IMG/VR virus record: IMGVR_UViG_3300001097_000101
Location: 1 to 20,120 of that record
Reading direction: 5' to 3' (one strand)
DNA length: 20,120 nt
Source of the DNA: a virus
The notes below the pieces were generated by a model. That model searched no databases and was not told the origin of the DNA. It was given only the letters and a program-made list of their open reading frames with translations. A program made the translations under genes and the position numbers. This document shows, one piece after another, positions 12,910 through 20,120 of this stretch (positions are counted from its first letter, which is position 1; every line of letters begins with the position of its first letter).

Positions 12910-13278
12910 TTAGCTCTCTTCTGCGTCAGTGTTCAATCGAACTTCAACGCCTTTCTTACCGGCTTTGTCCTTCAATTCCTTTTCAGTTTTAGGAGATGCT
13001 AAGTCGCGCTTATCGCCGTGAGGCTTGTTCTTGCCCAGAAATCCGCGCTGCATTAATCGCTTGAACGAAGCGTTTTCTTCCAGCGTTTTCAGTTCTTCGG
13101 CGCTCACTTCCGTAGCGACAAACTTCTGAGTCTGGTAATGCTTGTCCGCGACGTTTGCTCCACCTTTAATCAAGATGGCAGAGCTGTAACTGTGGCGCGT
13201 TAATCGTGCGCCTTCTTTCGCCGCTTTGTAGCGAGGGAACGAACGATCATTTGATAGTGTTGAATAAATAGTCGGCAT
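12910..13278 (-). CDS. Hypothetical structural-module protein
   Basis: I do not recognise this 122-residue protein. It begins with a positively charged, beta-leaning part (MPTIYSTLSNDRSFPRYKAA, LTRHSYSSAILIKGGANVAD, YQTQKFVATEVSAEELKTL). The second half is lysine- and glutamate-rich and probably disordered (KNKPHGDKRDLASPKTEKE, LKDKAGKKGVEVRL). Genes at this site, between major capsid and adaptor, often encode small head-associated proteins. It is preceded by the capsid terminator, and there is no good promoter that I can see. The ATG at 13278 has AAGGTAACC upstream as a modest ribosome site. Confidence 0.65.
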   Translation of the reverse strand: MPTIYSTLSNDRSFPRYKAAKEGARLTRHSYSSAILIKGGANVADKHYQTQKFVATEVSAEELKTLEENASFKRLMQRGFLGKNKPHGDKRDLASPKTEKELKDKAGKKGVEVRLNTDAEES

Positions 13279-13298
13279 ATCGGTTACCTTGAATTATC

Positions 13299-13328
13299 AA
13301 AAAAGAATAGGCGGGTGTTACCCCGCCT
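13299..13328 (-). terminator. Intrinsic terminator after the major capsid gene
   Basis: Minus-strand AGGCGGG, a 6-nt loop, CCCGCCT pairs 13322-13328 with 13309-13315. It is followed by ATTC and six T (13304-13299). The T-run is offset 4 nt from the stem, so termination may be partial. It lies within 10 nt of the capsid stop codon. Confidence 0.65.
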
Positions 13329-13336
13329 TGCTTATC

Positions 13337-14464
13337 TTAAGCCCCGGAAGCGCGGTATACCGCATATCCACGCTTAACAAAACAGCCTGCCGAAGCGCTG
13401 GTGTAACCTTCGCTGACGCCTCGCATAGTCTGCACCGTATTTAGTGCAGTCATCTTGCTGGGCACGGCTTGAATAACAGTCTCGCCGCCGTCCGTGCCGC
13501 TACCGTCAACTGTTTCAGGGTAAAGGTAAAACACGTTCTCGCCACCGTCCGCACCGTCGAATTCTGGGATAGCTTCGACTGTGATGTTCGGGTAGTTTTT
13601 GGACAGCCACTCGCTAACAGTCATGCCGTTAGTGAATGAAGAGTCTGATTCGTTCATCAGGTCTTTAACACTTGCAGCAATGGCCAGTTTCAGGCTCATA
13701 GCTTCGGGGTCAACTTGACTTCCCGACTGAGTTCGTAAAGTTGATACCGCAGTAACGATGTCAGCAATGCGCTCAGCAACGGTCTTGCTTGCCCATGTAG
13801 TGTCGGCGCTAACACCGTTTGCCAGAGTCACAAAGGCGGGCAGATTGGGATCGTTTAAGAATCCATAAGTCCGATTAAGTCCGCCATTAAATCCGTAGAA
13901 AAAGATTTCGTTTCGCAGGATTTCAAACGCCAGCGCAACCGCTGCGCGCTTTTCGTCCATTGAATTGAAGCCTGCTTTTGCGCTGCGCTCTTCGTCGAGT
14001 TTGGTCATCTCTGCGCCAAGCTCAAAGCGCACGATGGTCCGGCGTTCGTATGTAGAGTTCCATGCCGAGATCGGAATATCGCCATGGTCTTTGTAAAGAC
14101 CAGGCTGTCCCAAATGCTCGAGAATAGTCAGTACAATCTCTTCGTCAGACCAATCGCCAACAGTCATGACCTGCGCCAACACGTCGCCGCGTCGAGCTGT
14201 GGTCAGAATATGGACAACGCCCTGCAAGAAGTTTTGCAGGAACTGAACCGGTACGCCACCGCTCGCGGTAGTTACGGGCTGAGTCAGCCCGGCGTCCATT
14301 GCAGCAGACAAGGCGTTACGAGCAAAGCCCGTATCCACGCCGATTCCCAAACGGCGCATAGCAACTTGACTGCCTGCCAGCGCTTTAATCTGATCGCCCT
14401 TAAATGTGACGCCGCCCATTTTGCCAGAGGCTCGGATTTTTGTTACGTGGTGAATTTTGCTCAT
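13337..14464 (-). CDS. Major capsid protein (DUF2184 family)
   Basis: The 375-residue protein carries the DUF2184 major-capsid pattern: QFLQNFLQGVVHILTTARRG, RRTIVRFELGAEMTKLDEER, AVALAFEILRNEIFFYGFNG, RTYGFLNDPNLP and a C-terminal RGVSEGYTSASAGCFVKRGYA. DUF2184 proteins adopt the HK97 fold and form the icosahedral shell. Position just after the protease/scaffold and cement genes supports this. The N-terminus (SKIHHVTKIRASGKMGGVTF) is a possible site of protease trimming. GAGAG lies ~9 nt before the ATG. A terminator directly follows the gene, which would raise its mRNA relative to downstream neck genes. Confidence 0.9.
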   Translation of the reverse strand: MSKIHHVTKIRASGKMGGVTFKGDQIKALAGSQVAMRRLGIGVDTGFARNALSAAMDAGLTQPVTTASGGVPVQFLQNFLQGVVHILTTARRGDVLAQVMTVGDWSDEEIVLTILEHLGQPGLYKDHGDIPISAWNSTYERRTIVRFELGAEMTKLDEERSAKAGFNSMDEKRAAVALAFEILRNEIFFYGFNGGLNRTYGFLNDPNLPAFVTLANGVSADTTWASKTVAERIADIVTAVSTLRTQSGSQVDPEAMSLKLAIAASVKDLMNESDSSFTNGMTVSEWLSKNYPNITVEAIPEFDGADGGENVFYLYPETVDGSGTDGGETVIQAVPSKMTALNTVQTMRGVSEGYTSASAGCFVKRGYAVYRASGA

Positions 14465-14477
14465 GATTTATACTCTC

Positions 14478-14990
14478 TTATACGCCAGTTGAGTCGGACT
14501 TGTCGCCCGCGTGATCTAGATAGATCACAGCGATACCGGCAGCCGTTACGTTGAAAATTTCTACAGTGCCACCGGGCAAGCGTGTAGCGCCCGCAGGTGA
14601 TACAGCGGTTGGCGCAACAGTTGAGATAACGCCTGTAGTGTTTGAGTAGTAGACAAAATCGCCCTTGGCTGCTACGGCTGCCAAAGTCACAAGCACGTAA
14701 CCTCGGTTGATCAGCTCAGCTGCAACGCCGTTGTCGATGCTTGTTACGTTTTCCAGGGTTGGACGAACCAATGTCTTCGGAAAGCCAATGATACCGGCGA
14801 ACCGAGTAGAAGCTGCAATGCCTGCCTGGTCGTCTTCGCCAGCAACGTAAGTCGCTACAACGCCGACCTTGTTCAGAGCAGCGTTGGCAGAGTTAAGGAC
14901 AAACGAACGGGAGCCCTGAGGCTCGGTTGAATAAAACTCACCCGGCAAGCCGTTTGAGAGCTGAGTGTTAACTACTGTTTTCTGTCCCAT
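14478..14990 (-). CDS. Capsid cement / decoration protein
   Basis: The 170-residue, Gly/Ala/Val/Thr-rich beta protein begins TVVNTQLSNGLPGEFYSTEP, continues NKVGVVATYVAGEDDQAGIA and RFAGIIGFPKTLVRP, and ends with LPGGTVEIFNVTAAGIAVIYLD. This is the pattern of the structural cement protein Gp24-type family, which binds the outside of the capsid lattice and stabilises it. It lies between the protease/scaffold and major capsid genes, the usual place for decoration proteins. It starts 2 nt after the protease stop. A head fibre base is the main alternative. Confidence 0.75.
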   Translation of the reverse strand: MGQKTVVNTQLSNGLPGEFYSTEPQGSRSFVLNSANAALNKVGVVATYVAGEDDQAGIAASTRFAGIIGFPKTLVRPTLENVTSIDNGVAAELINRGYVLVTLAAVAAKGDFVYYSNTTGVISTVAPTAVSPAGATRLPGGTVEIFNVTAAGIAVIYLDHAGDKSDSTGV

Positions 14991-14992
14991 CT

Positions 14993-16141
14993 TTAAAGCC
15001 CCGCTTCATCAAGTTGTTTAAGTACAGCAAGTGATGCTGCTGAATCTTGTGCCGTGCCACGGTCAATCGTGCTGGCCGGTTTGCTGTGTGCGTGAAGGTA
15101 TCCGCGCACTGATGCTAACGCTGAACCGGAGTCGCAAGCAATGCCCAAAACGGCTACCGCTTTCTTTGCAACGCCATCAGCGTCTAGGCCAGTGCCGTCG
15201 ATCTTGCCCACGACTGGCTCAAGATCTTTTAACAAGCTGTTCTTGTCGTTGATGTGGCGCTCAATGGTAGCAGCGTCAAGTGCTTTTCCGGACAGGGCTT
15301 TAATCTGACCTTCTAAGCGCTTGATTATTTTGGACATTGCGTCCATTGCTGCCTTGGGCTTGTCGTCTTCTTCTGCATCCATGGCCGCGTCTTCTTCGTC
15401 CATAGCTTCGGCTTCGGGATCAGCTTCGGGGTCAACCGCGTCTTCACCTACAGGCTCAGGTTCAACATCAACCTCTGCGTCGTCGCCAAGCATGGCTTTA
15501 ATTTCGTCAAAAAGTTTTCGCAGCTCTTCCTTTGCAGGTTCGGCCTCGCGTACTTTCGCTAGCATTTCGTCGAGTGTCATAGTTTCATCACCATCGTTAA
15601 GTTTATCAAGCGCAATACACGCTCTGTCCATCGCGACCGAAACACCGGCCCCCATTCTACCTTCTTCAACACTCGCAAGATGATTGCCGCGAATGTTTCG
15701 CTGAATTACATCGTATCTTACACCATCTTTAGTAATACCGCTAACTACATCCCAACTGCACCGAAAACCGCATGACAGCTCTTTCATGCCCGAGCGGATC
15801 GCGGCTTTTAATCGTGTGCCGAATGTCTTTACTGTAGCGACCAGACCCTGCCCGTCAACGTACCGCACGTCTTGCCCGGTGGTTCCTTGCACACCGATTT
15901 CCTCGGCAGAAGTGAATTCATCACCCGCCATTTCGTGTCGCGGGAACCATGGCGACAGCTTAAACGATTCGATTGTCTCCTCATTGTTAAGCTCTGACTC
16001 AGGTCTGTACACGTTGTAAATCTTGTCAGGCTCAAGATCTGGGCCAATCTCGCGGCCTAGGTACGGGAAAACGCCAGGCTTGCTTAGCGGCGTGTCTGGA
16101 AAAGTTACGTAACCATTTTGGTCTTCTATGTATTTTGCCAT
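14993..16141 (-). CDS. Prohead protease (DUF2213) with acidic scaffold-like C-terminus
   Basis: Residues ~1-170 match DUF2213: NVYRPESELNNEETIESFKL, PWFPRHEMAGDEF, AAIRSGMKELSCGFRCSWD and QRNIRGNHLASVEEGRMGAG. H69, S123 and H154 sit where the His, Ser and His of an assemblin-like protease would be; this catalytic reading is inference. The rest is scaffold-like: helices (TLDEMLAKVREAEPAKEELR), a very acidic stretch (~213-260, DAEVDVEPEPVGEDAVDPEA and onwards) and a coiled-coil-like piece (AMSKIIKRLEGQIKALSGK). Such a single chain can direct capsid assembly and then cut itself out. It lies between the minor head and cement genes, and no separate scaffold gene is visible, which supports the fused arrangement. 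Confidence 0.85.
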   Translation of the reverse strand: MAKYIEDQNGYVTFPDTPLSKPGVFPYLGREIGPDLEPDKIYNVYRPESELNNEETIESFKLSPWFPRHEMAGDEFTSAEEIGVQGTTGQDVRYVDGQGLVATVKTFGTRLKAAIRSGMKELSCGFRCSWDVVSGITKDGVRYDVIQRNIRGNHLASVEEGRMGAGVSVAMDRACIALDKLNDGDETMTLDEMLAKVREAEPAKEELRKLFDEIKAMLGDDAEVDVEPEPVGEDAVDPEADPEAEAMDEEDAAMDAEEDDKPKAAMDAMSKIIKRLEGQIKALSGKALDAATIERHINDKNSLLKDLEPVVGKIDGTGLDADGVAKKAVAVLGIACDSGSALASVRGYLHAHSKPASTIDRGTAQDSAASLAVLKQLDEAGL

Positions 16142-16159
16142 TATGTAGCTCTTTAATGT

Positions 16160-16180
16160 GCGTATAGTTTAATCATACGC
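16160..16180. repeat. Short inverted repeat before the protease gene
   Basis: GCGTAT (16160-16165) and ATACGC (16175-16180) face each other across 9 nt, in the 42-nt gap between the minor head protein stop and the protease start. It has no T-run, so it is not an obvious terminator. Its function is unknown; it may only be an mRNA hairpin. Confidence 0.3.
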
Positions 16181-16183
16181 TTA

Positions 16184-17077
16184 TTAATCTGGATTACCAA
16201 AAGTAATTAGCGGAACCTTGAAGCATTTGCAATTGATGGCTTCCCCCGGCTGCCCCCGCTCACCGGTAGACTGGTCAATTATCGGAGGATCATCAAGGCT
16301 AAACACTTGCCCATTAAGCACGTTTTTGTGATACGGCCTCGGCTCCTGTGACCCGCCAGCATGTCGCCACGTGTATTGTGTTATTCCAACTGAGCGCATA
16401 CGGCTATCTGTAATAGTGCTGTATGCTTTCCTCGTCTGATCAAGAGTGACGTTCTTTGCTTTGTTCTTGTAGCGCTTAAATCGTCCCTGCAACATCTCAT
16501 CAATGGATTTCATTGTGTCCGTAAAATTACCTTTAGGTGACGCAATAGACCGCATTAACGCTTCTTGCACCTCTCCCATGTACTCGCCGCTTATTGACTT
16601 GATCAGGCTGGTGGACTGTTGCGTCCCCGCTGCGATAACGTCCTTTGTCGCGCTGGTGATTGACGAAGAGTTAATGGTAGCGCTGCCGGTCATCTTTTTC
16701 ATCGAGCGACGCATGTCCTCGCCGGTCTGGTCTGATATTTCAGCAAACAGGCTGTCACTAAACTCTTTGGCAAACAGGTTAAATTTCTGCCCCCACTCGC
16801 GCATAAGTCTGTTCGTGAGGATTCGTGCCTGACTGGTGATGGACGCATCCATGGCTATATCTTGGATCGTCTCTTTAGCTAAGGGTGTGTGGAACAGCGC
16901 TTTCACCTGCTTGCTAACGTCAAGATGCATTTTCCTGACCTCGCGCATAGCCGCCGCTGCCTTGCGGTTTGCGTAAATCTCGTTAACACGCAAAGGCTCG
17001 CCCACCAAGTGAGTGTCCCGGTTATTTGCCCAGTCATACTTCTGGCGGGTTAGCTTAACTTTCCGTTTCTTCGCCAT
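16184..17077 (-). CDS. Minor head protein (SPP1 gp7 / Mu gpF-like)
   Basis: From ATG 17077 the product has 297 residues beginning MAKKRKVKLTRQKYDWANN. A longer in-frame start at 17131 would place 18 residues deep within the portal gene; the inner start leaves a 23-nt overlap and is preceded by an AAGAAG-rich purine stretch, so it is preferred with moderate certainty. The N-terminal two thirds are helical. The C-terminal domain carries the PF04233 signature (QYTWRHAGGSQEPRPYHKNV, NGQVFSLDDPP, GERGQPGEAINCKCFKVPL). In the family this protein enters the head with the portal and helps DNA exit. It is located directly after the portal gene as in most family members. Confidence 0.88.
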   Translation of the reverse strand: MAKKRKVKLTRQKYDWANNRDTHLVGEPLRVNEIYANRKAAAAMREVRKMHLDVSKQVKALFHTPLAKETIQDIAMDASITSQARILTNRLMREWGQKFNLFAKEFSDSLFAEISDQTGEDMRRSMKKMTGSATINSSSITSATKDVIAAGTQQSTSLIKSISGEYMGEVQEALMRSIASPKGNFTDTMKSIDEMLQGRFKRYKNKAKNVTLDQTRKAYSTITDSRMRSVGITQYTWRHAGGSQEPRPYHKNVLNGQVFSLDDPPIIDQSTGERGQPGEAINCKCFKVPLITFGNPD

Positions 17078-18506
17078 CGTCTTCTTCTTCGGGCATCTCA
17101 AGAGCATTAAATCCGCTGTTCGGGTCATCAATCAATCGTTGGCGTACTTCAAAGTTATCTATAGCCCGCATCTCATACAGAAGCTGATCAGCCTGGCGGT
17201 TTTTCAGATTGATGTCAGCCACGTCGCCATCACTCATTACACGGAGCGGCAACCACTCTGGATAAATGCTGGCGTCTGGCTCCATCTGTAAATCGGCAGC
17301 GTATGAAGGTATCAGCCTGCGATAATGCGCATCAACTATATCTGTCATCTCGTTAGCTTGCAGCTCTTCCAGTGTCTCTATGCGGTAATCAATATCCGCG
17401 TCACCGGTGCTAAAACCTTGGCTGCCTGTGCCCATTAACTTACTTGCAGGCTCTCCAAAGATTGAGCATACGAGCTGATACTGGCCCATGATAACGGCGT
17501 CAAGGTCTGTTAAGGACGTGTCAAGCTGCCCCATGTCCTCTTCCTTGCCTAATAGCTGAACGCCGTAGTTGTTACGAAACTCCACCAACTTCTGCATGGC
17601 GCGGCCGAACTTTTCAGGCTTTGCGGCCATTTGGTCGAGATCTGCCTTTCTCCAAACTAGACGCTTAGTCATCGCAAGTTGTGGGGCCTCGTTTGCAGTT
17701 CTCTCAGATGCGTACACGCGCTCGAATGCTTTCTGTACCATGCTCACGCCGCCGTATCTATACGTAGGCTTTAGCAGATCTGGCACCATGTCGCCGGTCA
17801 ATATTGCCATGTGGCTTTTGTGAATCTTCTTGCCGTTTACAATCCACCATGTCGGCTCCATGTAAGTGATCGACATAGGATCAATGAGGTCGTCGTTTTT
17901 CAGCTCAGGCGTTAACCGAAGCGCGTCGATCTGTGACATGCCAGCATAGCCGCCACGGCGGAACTCATCGGGGTTGAATGGTTTTGAATAATCAAAATCC
18001 GGGTTAGTGTGTTTGAACAGAATATGCCGAACGCCAAAAATGTTGTTGAACGTGCAGCCTTCGATGATGTTGTTTTTTAACCCAAACTTTCGATCAAGTT
18101 TTTCAATCGATTTGATTTGTTCGGGCGTCAGTTCACCGCCGTCAGCCGCTATGTCATACCACTTGCGCACAGCATCCCGTGGTTTTGACTCGCAGCCTTT
18201 GCGGATTAGCCATTGCTGAGCCATTATGGCCATGGCTGGGTAGCCGATGAATTGTCCGGTGGAAACGTAGTGCGCGAAAATGACAGGGTTAACAGTCCCG
18301 TAGTTAATCGACGATGAGTGGATGGAATCAACGCTGTCCATTGCGTGCCCTTCAACGTGAGGAGCTTCCATTGGTACAGCGTTCTCTTCAATGTACGTCC
18401 GCAGCATGTCCGCAGAGTCCGCGCCCATTCCGTTCATCATGCTGTAAATGTCGGCGGGCGCTTTTGCCTTTCGTACCGGCTTGGCTTTCTTTTTGTTCCA
18501 GAACAT
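17055..18506 (-). CDS. Portal protein (DUF1073 type)
   Basis: The 483-residue protein matches the DUF1073 type of phage portal. It has NPVIFAHYVSTGQFIGYPAM (~73-92), QQWLIRKGCESKPRDAVRKW, GGVSMVQKAFERVYASERTA and the strongly conserved FGEPASKLMGTGSQGFSTGD (near residue 360) followed by DIDYRIETLEELQ. Portals form the dodecameric ring at one capsid vertex through which DNA is pumped. It is between large terminase and minor head protein, as expected. The Pfam family is now associated with Acb1-like anti-CBASS fusions, but there is no additional nuclease domain: the protein ends in an acidic tail (EMPEEEDDGEETES). GAGG lies 5 nt before the ATG. Confidence 0.9.
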   Translation of the reverse strand: MFWNKKKAKPVRKAKAPADIYSMMNGMGADSADMLRTYIEENAVPMEAPHVEGHAMDSVDSIHSSSINYGTVNPVIFAHYVSTGQFIGYPAMAIMAQQWLIRKGCESKPRDAVRKWYDIAADGGELTPEQIKSIEKLDRKFGLKNNIIEGCTFNNIFGVRHILFKHTNPDFDYSKPFNPDEFRRGGYAGMSQIDALRLTPELKNDDLIDPMSITYMEPTWWIVNGKKIHKSHMAILTGDMVPDLLKPTYRYGGVSMVQKAFERVYASERTANEAPQLAMTKRLVWRKADLDQMAAKPEKFGRAMQKLVEFRNNYGVQLLGKEEDMGQLDTSLTDLDAVIMGQYQLVCSIFGEPASKLMGTGSQGFSTGDADIDYRIETLEELQANEMTDIVDAHYRRLIPSYAADLQMEPDASIYPEWLPLRVMSDGDVADINLKNRQADQLLYEMRAIDNFEVRQRLIDDPNSGFNALEMPEEEDDGEETES

Positions 18507-18557
18507 GGCTGCCTCTTTAGTTATTGCTTGCGGAAGTATAGCGTTTTTAGTGGGTGG

Positions 18558-19934
18558 CTACCAGTCTAGGTCTAGGAAGCCCGACGCTGTGCTGCTAATT
18601 AAGTGTGGGCAAGCGCCCATAATAAATGCGTCGGCAAGGTTAGGTGACTTGATACCACGCTTCGCCAGTTCAATTTTTGACTCCACCATGTCCAGTCCTT
18701 TTTTGCTGTAGCTATTACGCGGACTGGCCAGCTCGGTCATCAGTCGCTGGATATGCGGCAAGGTTCCGCGCAACGCTATTAGCTCGCTTGTCGGATAGGT
18801 CATGCCCTTGTTGACTGCATTATACGTGTTTCGCAAACGGTCTGATACATCTTGCCATGCTTGCGCCTTTACGTTCTCGAACTTTTGCTTGTTTGTTATT
18901 CCCGGCGCATATTCTCTATCTGGGCTAATGACCGCCCCTCCGGCATTGAATTTATGATAGCCAGAATGTATATCCATTTCCTTCATGGTCGAACCAACGT
19001 GAGCGCCAACACCGATGGAGTCGTACAGCATTCTCCCGTTTCTGACATGAGCCCATGCACGCTTCGTTGATTTTGTCAGCTCATCCGCTGGCGCTTTCCA
19101 TTCGTCTATGTCTTCGCAGATTGCGCCGTCGAACATGGCCGTGGCGTTTTTGTCTTCGCCGCTGTCTGCCACGTCATAGCCAACACACCTTGCTCCAGAT
19201 AGGTCGAGATCAAGCTTTATGTCAGCGTCTATTGCAGCCTCTAGCCATGAGCGTTTTATTACGGCTGAGTCGTCGTCTGTTAGGGGTACGCCAAGGTATA
19301 TATGCTGATACTCGTCTTCGTCTTCTTCGCGCTTGGCCTCTATAACAGCGCGCATTGTGTCGGACAAAAATCCGTTTTCTGTATAGTTTATTAATCGTAT
19401 GCGGGTACTAGGCGGCGGATCAACAACAAAACGCTGATAGATAAAATCTGTCATCAGCTTGGGATTGAAGCTTATCCAAACCTCGCTCCCCTGTTTACGG
19501 ATTGTCGGCTCGAGAATGTCCCACTGGTCTTTAGTGAGATTGTGCGCTTCTTCGATCCATAATATATCAGCGCCCTCAAACGACTTGATCTCGTCTGTGT
19601 TGCGCTCGATGCCGTAGAAAGTAAAGTCTGTCCCGTTAGCATGTCGTATCTCGTTGACTAGAGCGCTGTAGCCTGGCGTCTTAAAGTTTTCTATCTGCAA
19701 ATTAATTAGCGTGTAAACAGAATCTTTGATCTTGTTCTGGAAGCGACGGACGCACAAAAACCGGGTTCGGTACTGAGCTCCGATGGACTGAGCCATGCCC
19801 GCAAATTCCCATGATTTTGAGCTAGAGCGCCCGCCATACAGCACGCGGTTACGAACCTTGATGAAGTTTGCAGCGCATGGATCGCCGTCGAACCAGAAAT
19901 CTTGGAGCGCCGGATTTAGGCTTGCCCTCGCCAT
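18558..19934 (-). CDS. terL: Terminase large subunit
   Basis: This 458-residue packaging motor is full length. The ATPase half shows Walker A VLYGGRSSSKS (31-41), Walker B ADILWIEEAH (122-131) with the catalytic Glu, and the coupling motif WISFNP (153-158). The nuclease half shows D254 in CVGYDVADSGEDKNAT, D305 in RMLYDSIGVG and D435 in NLADAFIMGA, the expected metal-binding Asp triad of the RNase H-like fold. It cuts concatemeric DNA and pumps it through the portal. It starts 1 nt after the stop of the small subunit. The closeness to Terminase_3/Sf6-type enzymes could suggest headful packaging, but the type cannot be decided from the sequence alone. Confidence 0.95.
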   Translation of the reverse strand: MARASLNPALQDFWFDGDPCAANFIKVRNRVLYGGRSSSKSWEFAGMAQSIGAQYRTRFLCVRRFQNKIKDSVYTLINLQIENFKTPGYSALVNEIRHANGTDFTFYGIERNTDEIKSFEGADILWIEEAHNLTKDQWDILEPTIRKQGSEVWISFNPKLMTDFIYQRFVVDPPPSTRIRLINYTENGFLSDTMRAVIEAKREEDEDEYQHIYLGVPLTDDDSAVIKRSWLEAAIDADIKLDLDLSGARCVGYDVADSGEDKNATAMFDGAICEDIDEWKAPADELTKSTKRAWAHVRNGRMLYDSIGVGAHVGSTMKEMDIHSGYHKFNAGGAVISPDREYAPGITNKQKFENVKAQAWQDVSDRLRNTYNAVNKGMTYPTSELIALRGTLPHIQRLMTELASPRNSYSKKGLDMVESKIELAKRGIKSPNLADAFIMGACPHLISSTASGFLDLDW

Positions 19935-19935
19935 T

Positions 19936-20120
19936 TTATTTTTCGGCGTCTGGGTCTGGCTTGCCGTACATACCCGAGAAGGCGGGCGACATGCTGCCGT
20001 CTTCGGATGTGTGGTTAAGATCGGTTTTTTCGCGGAATCCAGCCTGAGTCTTCATCCAGAATATCATAGCCGCCGTGTCCCCGCCCACCGCTTTGTTAAA
20101 CAGCGCGCCGCCGACTGTCG
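19936..20120 (-). CDS. terS: Terminase small subunit, C-terminal end (partial)
   Basis: The right edge cuts this gene; 60 residues and the stop TAA (19938-19936) are visible. The frame begins TVGGALFNKAVGGDTAAMIF, continues WMKTQAGFREKTDL and ends MYGKPDPDAEK. The GGALFNKAVGGDTAAMIFW segment resembles the oligomerisation helix of Terminase_2/Sf6 gp1-type small subunits (eALyk.A.GGd..A.iFwLK.raGw.e). The small subunit recognises phage DNA and delivers it to the large subunit, whose ATG follows 1 nt downstream. The DNA-binding N-terminus lies beyond the window. Confidence 0.82.
   Translation of the reverse strand, partial: TVGGALFNKAVGGDTAAMIFWMKTQAGFREKTDLNHTSEDGSMSPAFSGMYGKPDPDAEK

Noticed and set aside
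15321-15683. A 120-codon plus-strand frame rich in Ser and Ala
   Set aside because: It is the mirror of the acidic, GAA/GAT/GCx-rich scaffold-like region; its low complexity is explained by this.
17055-18506. Possible Acb1 (anti-CBASS) fusion in the portal protein
   Set aside because: The family name of this portal type refers to such fusions, but this protein has ordinary portal length, ends in an acidic tail and shows no paired HxT motifs of the Acb1 nuclease.
1-20120. DGR template repeat, reverse transcriptase or CRISPR array inside the window
   Set aside because: No reverse transcriptase-like frame, no A-biased repeat pair and no regularly spaced repeats were seen; the DGR is a prediction for the flanking sequence only.

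Overview
The window is a late structural module of a tailed, contractile-tail (myovirus-type) bacteriophage or prophage. Every supported gene lies on the minus strand, so the module reads from right to left. Gene order, ATGA/TAATG stop-start overlaps and the near absence of spacers point to long co-transcribed blocks. The families present (DUF1073-type portal, Mu gpF/SPP1 gp7-type minor head protein, DUF2213 protease, DUF2184 capsid, DUF3383 sheath, Gp138-type spike, gp25, baseplate J, DUF2612) are typical of phages of Gram-negative bacteria. The host species cannot be read from the sequence. No integrase, lysis, replication or host gene is present, so phage and prophage cannot be told apart.

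Right to left, the layout is as follows. (1) Packaging and head: the end of the small terminase, large terminase, portal, minor head protein, prohead protease with an acidic scaffold-like C-terminus, a cement/decoration protein and the major capsid protein. (2) Neck: a hypothetical protein, a DUF4054 adaptor, an HK97-gp10-like protein, a closure candidate and a tail-terminator candidate. (3) Tail shaft: sheath, then a degenerate duplicate of the start of the tail tube gene, then the tube itself. (4) Two small genes of unknown function, preceded by a terminator and a promoter candidate. (5) A 22-codon mini-ORF, then the tail assembly chaperone with a -1 frameshift signal, a terminator and the tape measure. 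(6) A simple baseplate: Dit-like, plug, hub, spike, gp25-like, J-like and DUF2612 proteins. (7) A receptor-binding tail fibre that runs off the left edge.

The most exciting signal is at the left edge. The fibre's last ~190 visible residues closely match Mtd, the major tropism determinant of Bordetella phage BPP-1, as I recall its sequence. Mtd is the founding target of a diversity-generating retroelement (DGR). Here the Mtd-type module sits behind an unrelated N-terminal tail-fibre domain. The window stops before the position of the variable repeat, so a DGR (VR, TR, accessory protein, reverse transcriptase) is predicted just outside but is not seen.

Other notable structure: a canonical A_AAT_TTT slippery heptamer, 6 nt from a GC-rich stem-loop, opens an unlisted -1 reading frame at the end of the chaperone gene. 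Intrinsic terminators lie directly after the capsid, tube and chaperone genes, which suggests dosage control within the late operon.
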